A stretch of 16,175 bases of DNA from Burkholderiaceae bacterium. GTDB taxonomy: Bacteria > Pseudomonadota > Gammaproteobacteria > Burkholderiales > Burkholderiaceae. A program made the translations under genes and the position numbers. Every line of letters begins with the position of its first letter. Position 1 is the first letter of the stretch. Below the pieces are notes generated by a model. It was not told the origin of the DNA and did no database searches. It saw only the letters and a program-made list of their open reading frames with translations. This document shows, piece after piece, positions 6,585 through 12,324 of this stretch. The DNA lies in assembly GCA_017998575.1 (NCBI GenBank), contig JAGOCV010000053.1, positions 1-16,175 of the forward strand, given 5' to 3'.

Positions 6585-8561
6585 TTATGGCTTGCGAATG
6601 ACGAGCGTCCGCCGGGCCGCGACGGCGACAACGAGGCCGCGCCGCGATCCGTCGGATTGCGCGTTGGGTTGAGTAGGGGTGGCGTCGGCACGCGGAGCGT
6701 TTGGCTCGGCACGCTCGATCGCCACCGCTGGCTTGCCGGCGCGCAGCGCGAACTCGTTGCGGAGCGCCTGAAGATTTCGGCGTTCCTCGGTGGTCGAGGC
6801 TGGCTTCGGCGATGGAGGCGTATGGTCAGTTCTCACACTTGCTGCGAAAACTGACCGATTGGGATCCGGCGGATCGCCGGACAGGGCGCGCTGAAGCCTG
6901 GCCTCGGCCGCGTGCTGGCCCTCACGCTGCTGGCGAACCTCGTGGGCCAGCTCCGGAACGAACCGCCCTTGCTCGGCCAACCTTGCAAGCTGTCCGAGGT
7001 AGGCGAGGGGGCTCTTCACCTGGCCGCGGCCCATTCGCCCGGCAAGCTCGTCGAGCAGCTGCTGATGCTGCTCGATGGGGAGAGCTTCGAGCAATCGCCG
7101 ACCGAGCTGCACGACCGGCTCTGCCAAGCTCTTCGGCCAAACCACCTGATCCGGCGGATTGATCGAAGGCACCACCACCACCGGAGCAACCGCGAGGTCT
7201 GCCGCGCCTGGCCGCGCGCTCGGTGTAGTAGTGGTTGTAGTCTTGTGTGTAGTCCCCTTTACCGCGCGCGCATGTAGAGGTGCGAAAAGTGACCGTTTGG
7301 AGTTCCGAAAACTAGCCGTATTGAGTGCGGAAATTGACCGTATGGGATGCGGAAACTGGCCATTTGCATGGTCACTTTTCGCAGTGTCCGGCGGATAGGC
7401 TGATTGCGGAGTGCCTGTCCGCCAATTTGGCGCAGTGCGTCCGGCGGACGCAGTTCGCCAATCTGGCGAACTGACCTCAGTTGGACAATTTGACGCAGTG
7501 GGTCCGCCGGACCCAGTTGGACAATTTGTCGTACTGCGTCCGCCGGACGCAGTTGGACGTTTTGTCGCACTCGGCTGGTTTCCACAATCTGTGGAAGTTG
7601 TCCCTGCCGGGGCAACTTCCCGGAATGTCACGGCGCTGATCCGAGCCTCCTTCGGCACCCGTGGTTTGTCATTGCCTGCAGTGACATTACCCGCGAGCTG
7701 AATCCCCTTGAGCAATTGCCCCAGCAATCCGTCGGATCGGCCGCGCTGCGCGATCGCAGCCTGCATCTTTTTGGACAGCGCGCCCAGGTCCACGCGATAG
7801 AAGGACCTGCGTCGCGGATAGGTCTGAATCGCTTCCTGCAGGATTTCAAGGCGGCATAGTTTTTGCTTCGCGTCGCGAATCTGTGACGCCCGCAAGCCGG
7901 TCTCGTCCTGCCACTGTGTTGCAGCCAGGTGAAACCAGTCGGCATCCCATCCCCCAGGTGACTGCGCACGCGCTGTGCGCTCCATCTGCGTCTTCACGAC
8001 GTTGCTCTGCAGTGCCACGGCCTTGGCCAGCAAGACGGCGACCGGGATGGCTTCCGTGACCTCTGCGAATACGCGGAAGAAAGCCAGGCTGCGGCCGAGC
8101 AGGGCCGCGATCTGAGCATGGGGGGCACGCAGGTCCAACAAGGACCATTGCACGGGCTCCTGCCGCAGCATTTGAGCGAGCTTGTGCCCCAGCACCCGCG
8201 GGTTGATTCGATAGCTGCAACGAGGCGGCATGCCCGTGCGCTGCTCTTCGATGAGGCCCAGGGCCAGGAGCTTCGTGCGTGCTGATTCCTGCTCGTGCCT
8301 GGAGAGGCCTGTCTCGTGGGTCCACTGCTCCCGGGTCTTGAAGATCCAGCCTTCCAGTCGCTCGATGTCGCTGCCACGGCGCGTCCAGTAGAGCAGCTGG
8401 GACGCGAAGAGCGCGGCCTTCACATCGCCCGTTATGCGCGCGATGTTGACGTTGTAGGCGATGGGGTACTCGCGCCCCAGAACCTGCTGGAACTGCGCGA
8501 GAAGCACCTCGCCAGGATGGACCTGCGTGCCTGGCTTTGATGTGGCGGGCGGAGTGTTCAT
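6585..8561 (-). CDS. Large winged-helix replication-initiator-like ICE protein (658 aa)
   Basis: The N-terminal half looks like two tandem winged-helix modules of the phage replication-protein type. Module 1 (about 30-125) has VKAALFASQLLYW, WIFKTREQWTHETGLSRHEQESARTKLLALGLIEEQ and a SYRIN wing strand. Module 2 (about 157-262) has AFFRVFAEVTEAIPVAVLLAKAV, TQWQDETGLRASQIRDAKQKL and FYRVDLGAL. Residues about 305-470 are low-complexity Thr/Ser/Pro/Asn/Gly with ~12-residue repeats, and this DNA carries the iteron and palindrome arrays. A helical module follows at 480-550, ending SPLAYLGQLARLAEQGRFVPE. It occupies the slot held by STY4528-like genes in related elements, but I see no clear STY4528 similarity. 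The ATG at 8561 follows the previous stop by 10 bp; no strong ribosome binding site is visible. A DNA-binding initiator or partition role is inferred. Confidence 0.68.
   Translation of the reverse strand: MNTPPATSKPGTQVHPGEVLLAQFQQVLGREYPIAYNVNIARITGDVKAALFASQLLYWTRRGSDIERLEGWIFKTREQWTHETGLSRHEQESARTKLLALGLIEEQRTGMPPRCSYRINPRVLGHKLAQMLRQEPVQWSLLDLRAPHAQIAALLGRSLAFFRVFAEVTEAIPVAVLLAKAVALQSNVVKTQMERTARAQSPGGWDADWFHLAATQWQDETGLRASQIRDAKQKLCRLEILQEAIQTYPRRRSFYRVDLGALSKKMQAAIAQRGRSDGLLGQLLKGIQLAGNVTAGNDKPRVPKEARISAVTFREVAPAGTTSTDCGNQPSATKRPTASGGRSTTNCPTGSGGPTASNCPTEVSSPDWRTASAGRTAPNWRTGTPQSAYPPDTAKSDHANGQFPHPIRSISALNTASFRNSKRSLFAPLHARAVKGTTHKTTTTTTPSARPGAADLAVAPVVVVPSINPPDQVVWPKSLAEPVVQLGRRLLEALPIEQHQQLLDELAGRMGRGQVKSPLAYLGQLARLAEQGRFVPELAHEVRQQREGQHAAEARLQRALSGDPPDPNRSVFAASVRTDHTPPSPKPASTTEERRNLQALRNEFALRAGKPAVAIERAEPNAPRADATPTQPNAQSDGSRRGLVVAVAARRTLVIRKP
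6824..6856. repeat. Inverted pair of iteron-like units
   Basis: GGTCAGTTCTCACA (6824-6837) and TGCGAAAACTGACC (6843-6856) form a 14-bp inverted repeat with two mismatches and a 5-nt spacer. The right arm is a copy of the unit repeated at 7281-7369, so this is a second, smaller site for whatever recognises that array. It lies in the C-terminal coding part of the initiator-like gene. Confidence 0.7.
7281..7383. repeat. Iteron-like array: four 22-bp units inside a 14-bp inverted repeat
   Basis: Four direct units start at 7281, 7304, 7326 and 7348 (spacing 23, 22, 22), with consensus near TGCGRAAAYTGRCCRTWT. The array ends with an inverted copy. TGCGAAAAGTGACC (7281-7294) and GGTCACTTTTCGCA (7370-7383) are perfect 14-bp inverted arms bounding the whole 103 bp. 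The stretch is visibly more AT-rich than its surroundings. A spacing of two helical turns is typical of initiator iterons. IS21-like transposon ends also carry repeats of similar sequence, so a transposon remnant is the alternative. Confidence 0.75.
7412..7575. repeat. 36-bp-period palindrome array
   Basis: CAGTTGGACAATTTG-type units start at 7478, 7514 and 7550, exactly 36 bp apart, with two diverged units before them (7412, 7451). Each period carries a perfect palindrome: GCCAATTTGGC (7421-7431), 8-bp arms at 7436-7452, 10-bp arms 7451-7460/7464-7473, 8-bp arms at 7499-7515, and 10-bp arms 7533-7542/7544-7553. On the minus strand the array encodes ~12-residue repeats (PTASGG, PTGSGG, WRTASAG) in the initiator-like protein. 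Confidence 0.75.
7580..7620. repeat. Two overlapping strong hairpins
   Basis: TTCCACA (7580-7586) and TGTGGAA (7590-7596) are perfect arms with a 3-nt loop. GGAAGTTGTCCC (7593-7604) and GGGGCAACTTCC (7609-7620) pair at 11 of 12 positions around TGCC. The two share bases 7593-7596, so they are mutually exclusive folds. GTTTCCACA (7578-7586) matches 7 of 9 positions of a DnaA box. They immediately follow the 36-bp array. Confidence 0.65.
7667..7686. promoter_or_regulatory. 20-bp near-palindrome, copy B
   Basis: This is the second copy of the near-palindrome at 4890-4909, differing at three positions. It lies inside the initiator-like gene, about 50 bp from the hairpins at 7580-7620, where it encodes the NVTAGND part of the protein. 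Confidence 0.5.
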
Positions 8562-8571
8562 CGCGCCAGGC

Positions 8572-8979
8572 TCAGTGCGCCCTGGCAGCGATGTCGCTGC
8601 ATGTGCTGGACGACGCGGCCGACTGGAGGATGCGTCGGGTCAGGCGCTCGAAGTCCACCTTGAAGTAGGTCACGCCGCCGGCGGTGCGGCTCTGCGTGAT
8701 CAGCTTCATCTCGCGCAGGGTCTTGATGGCCATGGCCTGCTCCGCCTTGGACAGCCCGCCTCGGGCCACCAACTGCTCGGCCGACAGCGCGACCCCGCCG
8801 TCGGTGAGCACGCTCTCGCGAGTCTCGTACTCCTGCAGGATGCAAGTCAGCAGCAGGCCGGCCAGCGCTGAACCTGTGAGCTCAGCGAACACGCGATGGA
8901 TGGTGATGGGGGGCGAGGCCACGAGCATGGCCAGGTCGCCATTGCGCTCCAGCTCGCCGAGCAGATCGATCTGACTCAT
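8572..8979 (-). CDS. Small winged-helix-like protein (135 aa)
   Basis: The protein resembles a single copy of the module in the next gene. ITIHRVFAELTGSALAGLLLTCILQEYE parallels AFFRVFAEVTEAIPVAVLLAKAV. A helix-turn-helix-like stretch, LSAEQLVARGGLSKAEQAMAIKTLREMKLI, ends in the wing strand TYFKVDFERLTRRIL, which parallels FYRVDLGALSKKM. It is probably a DNA-binding protein related to, and perhaps working with, the 658-aa initiator-like protein. The ATG at 8979 overlaps the stop of the 68-aa ORF (ATGA). The C-terminal ~20 residues are Ser/Ala-rich. No named family is recognised. I am confident in the ORF, moderately so in the fold. Confidence 0.65.
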   Translation of the reverse strand: MSQIDLLGELERNGDLAMLVASPPITIHRVFAELTGSALAGLLLTCILQEYETRESVLTDGGVALSAEQLVARGGLSKAEQAMAIKTLREMKLITQSRTAGGVTYFKVDFERLTRRILQSAASSSTCSDIAARAH

Positions 8980-9182
8980 GGCCTGGCCTCAGTGGCAACG
9001 AAGCGGGGCATGCACCCGTCGATCCGCTGGACCGCGCCCCGCTTCGCTAGGCTGTCCAGCATCTTCTGGATCTCGTCGATCTGCCAGGTGGGGTTCCACA
9101 GACGCATCAGCGCTGCCGCCGAAACCGGCTCGCCGAGCGTGACCATGGAGCGCAGCAGCATTGACTCGTCCAGCGTGTTCAT
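8976..9182 (-). CDS. Small hypothetical protein, possible helix-turn-helix (68 aa)
   Basis: The ORF starts at ATG 9182, overlapping the DUF2857 gene stop (ATGA), and its own stop overlaps the next start (ATGA). Coupling on both sides makes it very likely to be real. The sequence begins MNTLDESMLLRSMVTLGEPVSAAALMRLW, then a helix, QIDEIQKMLDSLAKRGAVQRI, and a short strand, MPRFVATEA. This layout (helix, helix, longer helix, wing-like hairpin) resembles a minimal winged-helix domain. A longer open frame continues upstream to about 9695 but lies entirely over the DUF2857 gene and is not used. I do not recognise a family. Confidence 0.62.
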   Translation of the reverse strand: MNTLDESMLLRSMVTLGEPVSAAALMRLWNPTWQIDEIQKMLDSLAKRGAVQRIDGCMPRFVATEARP

Positions 9183-9748
9183 GGCGCCTTGCCCTCGACG
9201 ATCAGAAACTGATAGAGGGTTGACAGCGCCAGGTCCGGGTAGACCTCGGCCAGCGTGACCCAGCGCTCCGCCTCGATCTCGTGCTCGGTTTGCAGCGACT
9301 TCCAGGTCTGCCAGATCGCCCTGCCCAACGCGTCGCCCAGCTCGATGCGCTTCGGCGACGGCGGCTTCGCGCCCAGCTCGGCGCGGTGCTGCGTGACCTC
9401 GTGCCGCGTGACCGCGAACAGCCGGTTCAGCAGGGGATAGTTCGCCTGCCGTCGGATGCAGTAGCGAAGCACTGCATTGGTCCATTCCTCTTCGTCGATC
9501 TGCCTGGCCAGAACGTGTAGCGATGAGGTGTCCACCCAGACGTCCAGGTGATCGAAGAGCACAGGCAACTCGGCCGACCGCGCGGCATTCTTGATGATGG
9601 CCTCCACCTCGGTCGGCAGGCTCAATTGCTCGAACTGCACGGACAGCTCGAGCGCGACCTGCCGCTTGATCGCGGGCGAGTTCAGGCGCGTCCATCCCTT
9701 CGCAGGGGCATCCCTTCGCGATGTGGACTCATGGGACTGCGAATCCAT
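9179..9748 (-). CDS. DUF2857 ICE protein
   Basis: The 189-aa protein fits DUF2857, a family regularly found just after parB in PFGI-1/SPI-7-type islands. Supporting features are LPVLFDHLDVWVDTSSLHVL, the helical DEEEWTNAVLRYCIRRQANYPLLNRLFAVTRHEVTQHRAELG (a likely helix-turn-helix), and a C-terminal half with AIWQTWKSL, ERWVTLAEVYPDLALSTLYQFL. It is probably a DNA-binding accessory factor; some members are described as transcriptional regulators, but the role is not well established. The ATG at 9748 has GGAGG 8 nt upstream. It follows parB after 15 bp and overlaps the next ORF (ATGA). The first ~25 residues are Ser/Lys-rich and probably disordered. The family call rests on remembered sequence pattern and on synteny. 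Confidence 0.72.
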   Translation of the reverse strand: MDSQSHESTSRRDAPAKGWTRLNSPAIKRQVALELSVQFEQLSLPTEVEAIIKNAARSAELPVLFDHLDVWVDTSSLHVLARQIDEEEWTNAVLRYCIRRQANYPLLNRLFAVTRHEVTQHRAELGAKPPSPKRIELGDALGRAIWQTWKSLQTEHEIEAERWVTLAEVYPDLALSTLYQFLIVEGKAP

Positions 9749-9763
9749 GGCTCACACCTCCAT

Positions 9764-11443
9764 TCACTTGGCGCCTTGTGCGGCGTTGAACGCACGCATG
9801 GCCTCGAGTAACCCGGAGAGGCCCATGCTGAGCGGGTGATGCGGATCGCACAGGACACGCAGGACGAACTGGGCGTCGATCAAAGTCTCGCCGCCCAAGC
9901 TCTCGGCAACGACCGTTGGCCACAGTTCCGGGTCCGATACGGCCGCGCGATAGCCGTCGGGTCCTGTGTCGGGCAGGATGGGGGCACCAGAGACGTCGAC
10001 GCGCTCCAGGAACGCATCGATGTCGTTCTCGAACTGCCCAGAGAGATTGGCGAGGAGCCACCAGCCTTGCACGGCCAGGTCTTCCGGAGCAGAGCCGAGC
10101 ACACCAGGAGCGGGCAGCTCCATGAAGAAGCCGTAGGGCAGGGCAGGTGCCGGGCGGATGTAGCTGTCGATCGCGACTACAGCGGCCACGCCGATGAGCA
10201 TGTGCATCAGCTGCTGCTGGTCGATGTCCTCGACGCCCATGCCGTCGAAGGCCGGTTGATGGCCGCTGGGGCCGTCGTCCTCGTCGTCGCTGGCACCGTC
10301 GCTGGGGTTGGCGGGCGCGCCCGTGAAAGTCTTTGGCACGAGGCCCGACGCCACGCGAAGACCGGTCGGCGATGACTCACGGAATGCAGCTGGCGTCAAC
10401 GGCGTTTGACTCGCCGCTGCAGGCGACTGATTGCCGTCAGCGCCGGCGTCGCTGTCGGGGAGGTCCGCCGGTGGCGTGTCGCCGGCGCCGCCGCCTCCGC
10501 CGGCGTCGGGAGGGCCATTGCCGAGCAGGTCGCTGAGTGCAGCGGTGCGATCGAGCTTGAGCGCTGCAAGCATCAGCTCCAGTTGGTCTGAGCTGTAGCC
10601 AAACTCCGTGGCTGCCATCGCGATGAGATGCGAATGCAGGAGTGAAGCGGTGCGGCATTGTTCACTCGCCATGCTCAGCCATTCAGCGTACGCGGGAGCG
10701 AACGTCGCTTCCTTTCGACCCTCGTGCTTGAGCCAGAGGTCGAGCAGCAGGCCGTGCTGCGGCCGCAGCACGTTGCGCACGTCGTCGCGGGTCAAGTCGA
10801 AGCGGAAGGCCTCGGGCATCTGCCCGTAGGTTTTGACGGCGAACTGGTACTGCAGCATCGTGGTGTCAGTGATGCTCGCCAGTCCTCGCTTCTTCATGGC
10901 ATCGACTGCTTCACGCGAACCCAGGTCCTGTCCCAGCTCCTTCGCCAACTCGGCCTTCAGGTCCATCACGCCGCGCGCGGTGTCCCAGAAGCACATGTCG
11001 GCGCGCTGGATGTTCTCGATGAGGTGAGCGGCCAGCAAGGCCGCGTCGCTCACGTACGTCACTTCCTGGAAGTCGGCGTACTCGAAGCGCTTGGCGATCT
11101 CAGGATCTTCATGCTTGGCCAGCTCCTGCAGGGCGCTTAGCCGCGTGCCGCCGCCTTTGGCAGTCACCCAGGCATCCTTGCCCGGGTGACGGCAGACGGC
11201 GATCATGGATTCGAGGCCCCCGTTCTTGATCGAGTCGCGGATCTCTTCGAACTTCTCGTTGGACTTGCTACGGGGGTTCTGCGCGAACTGCTGGACATCG
11301 ACGACGCGCAGTCGCCGCAGGGACGTGTACTTCTCATCTCGTGAGGCCAGTTCCTCAGGCGAGATCGCCTCGAGCGGGTTCGTCTTGTTTGTGAGCTGAT
11401 GGATAACCGCGGTGGGGATTTTCCGAGCGGACGACTTGCTCAT
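9764..11443 (-). CDS. parB: ParB-family protein, PFGI-1 ICE class
   Basis: ParB proteins bind parS sites, spread on DNA and work with ParA to segregate DNA. This 559-aa member has the N-terminal ParB/nuclease fold: NPRSK (56-60), a helix with EEIRDSIKNGGLESMIAV, GGGTRLSAL (97-105) and HLIENIQRADM (140-150). A helix-turn-helix region follows to about residue 220. The region 310-410 is a long Gly/Pro/Ala/Asp linker (for example DAGGGGGAG and DDEDDG). The C-terminal ~150 residues form a separate module (for example LMHMLIGVAAVVAIDSY and DLAVQGWWLLANLSGQF) that I do not recognise and that makes it longer than typical chromosomal ParB (~290 aa). This fits the ICE_PFGI_1 ParB class. The ATG overlaps the parA stop (ATGA), with GGAG 8 nt upstream. 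No parS is identified with certainty. Confidence 0.88.
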   Translation of the reverse strand: MSKSSARKIPTAVIHQLTNKTNPLEAISPEELASRDEKYTSLRRLRVVDVQQFAQNPRSKSNEKFEEIRDSIKNGGLESMIAVCRHPGKDAWVTAKGGGTRLSALQELAKHEDPEIAKRFEYADFQEVTYVSDAALLAAHLIENIQRADMCFWDTARGVMDLKAELAKELGQDLGSREAVDAMKKRGLASITDTTMLQYQFAVKTYGQMPEAFRFDLTRDDVRNVLRPQHGLLLDLWLKHEGRKEATFAPAYAEWLSMASEQCRTASLLHSHLIAMAATEFGYSSDQLELMLAALKLDRTAALSDLLGNGPPDAGGGGGAGDTPPADLPDSDAGADGNQSPAAASQTPLTPAAFRESSPTGLRVASGLVPKTFTGAPANPSDGASDDEDDGPSGHQPAFDGMGVEDIDQQQLMHMLIGVAAVVAIDSYIRPAPALPYGFFMELPAPGVLGSAPEDLAVQGWWLLANLSGQFENDIDAFLERVDVSGAPILPDTGPDGYRAAVSDPELWPTVVAESLGGETLIDAQFVLRVLCDPHHPLSMGLSGLLEAMRAFNAAQGAK

Positions 11444-12324
11444 GACGAGGTCTCCGATGCCTCGACGTGGTCAGCGGTGCGGCCTGGCGGCTCGTCTTTG
11501 CTCCACATGCCCTTGAGGTGAGGGGCAAGCTCGAACACGAGTTCATGCATGACCTCGTAGCCGCTCTTTTGCACGCGATCCACGCGAGGTTCATCGAATC
11601 GATGAACGGGCTGCCGCTCCAGCCGCGCATCCGGGTACGCCTTCGCCGAGGGAATGACGGTGTCCAGAAGGCGGATGTAGGGGTGGGAGCGGAACTCCTT
11701 GCGCACCTCCTCCATGAGCAGCCGCGCAGCACGCGTCCGGTCGAGCTGGTTGATGACCACGGCCAGCGGCGCGGCGCGCAGCTCGGCCGAGAAGTCCGAC
11801 ATCGCGTTGAGCGAGGACAGCATGTCCAGCGTGCCGGTGTGGAACTCCGCGACCTCCATCATCCGAGGGCACAGAGGGGTCACCAGCAGATCCGCGGCCA
11901 TGGCCGCAGAGCGCTGCAGCTCGCCCTTTGCGCCTTGGGTATCGATGACCACGAAGTCGTAGGTGTCCCGAATGATGGGCTGCCGGACCGCCCGCTTGAG
12001 CATGATCAGCCGGTCCTCTCGCTCCTTGAGCCAGGACTGAGTCGCATCCGAGATGTTCGACAGCACCACGTCGAGGCCATCGATGGTGGTGGGCGTGATG
12101 TCGCCCGCCTGGATGATCCCGCCGCGCGCGATGACCTGCGCGAGGCCGGCGGTGGGTGTGCTTGCGAGGGTGAAGTACTTGCTGAGCGACGGCTGCATGT
12201 CGGCGTCGATCGCCAGGACACGTTGCCCGAGGTCCGCGAGAAGACCGCTCAGATTGGCCGCGAGTGTGGTTTTACCGACGCCGCCTTTGGTTGCGACGAC
12301 CGCAACCACCGTTGTGTTTGGCAT
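11440..12324 (-). CDS. parA: ParA/Soj-family partition ATPase
   Basis: The 294-aa ATPase has a deviant Walker A motif, KGGVGKTT (13-20), with the signature Lys13. VLAIDADMQPSLSKYF (37-51) and a Walker B-like region, DFVVIDTQG (123-131), follow. It would form ATP-dependent gradients on DNA that position ParB-bound copies of the element, and in ICEs it supports stable maintenance after excision. GGGAG lies about 7 nt upstream of the ATG at 12324. The stop overlaps the parB start. It is the first gene of the block and faces away from purE, typical of an ICE whose parA lies nearest one attachment end. Many elements of this class carry a dnaB helicase between parA and parB; here parB follows directly. 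Identification is secure. Confidence 0.93.
   Translation of the reverse strand: MPNTTVVAVVATKGGVGKTTLAANLSGLLADLGQRVLAIDADMQPSLSKYFTLASTPTAGLAQVIARGGIIQAGDITPTTIDGLDVVLSNISDATQSWLKEREDRLIMLKRAVRQPIIRDTYDFVVIDTQGAKGELQRSAAMAADLLVTPLCPRMMEVAEFHTGTLDMLSSLNAMSDFSAELRAAPLAVVINQLDRTRAARLLMEEVRKEFRSHPYIRLLDTVIPSAKAYPDARLERQPVHRFDEPRVDRVQKSGYEVMHELVFELAPHLKGMWSKDEPPGRTADHVEASETSS

Larger units (their letters stand above)
1154..7736. repeat. Dispersed TCCGNCGGA palindromes (18 copies)
   Basis: Core 9-mers start at 1154, 1620, 2286, 3792, 3848, 4368, 4797, 4918, 5455, 6353, 6648, 6865, 7150, 7387, 7440, 7503, 7539 and 7728. Most are extended to GATCCGNCGGATC or AATCCGNCGGATT; those in the 7387-7547 group are flanked differently (GTCCGNCGGAC). 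I found none outside 1154-7736. In genes they mostly fall in linkers, tails and small ORFs and are read as DPADP, SDPSD, SDGS or RRI. The coordinates span the set, not one continuous element. Confidence 0.85.

Noticed and set aside
5299..6672. Plus-strand open frame of 457 codons opposite the PFL_4669-family gene
   Set aside because: Shadow of a recognisable minus-strand gene; it has no ribosome binding site and no family features.
7160..7260. Trinucleotide runs (GTT/ACC-like) encoding Thr and Val stretches
   Set aside because: Short simple repeats in the low-complexity linker; they look like ordinary slippage and are not listed as an element.
7281..7575. CRISPR array
   Set aside because: The repeats are adjacent or carry related spacers, the unit lengths are 22 and 36 bp without unique spacers, and no cas gene is nearby.
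7578..7586. A true DnaA box
   Set aside because: Only 7 of 9 positions match and the opposite arm matches 6 of 9; mentioned as weak support, not as a feature of its own.
7259..7615. Alternative minus-strand frame with repeats such as ASFRIPYGQFPHS and GTPNGHFSHL
   Set aside because: It reads the same iteron DNA in another frame; it has no ribosome binding site and lies inside the larger gene.
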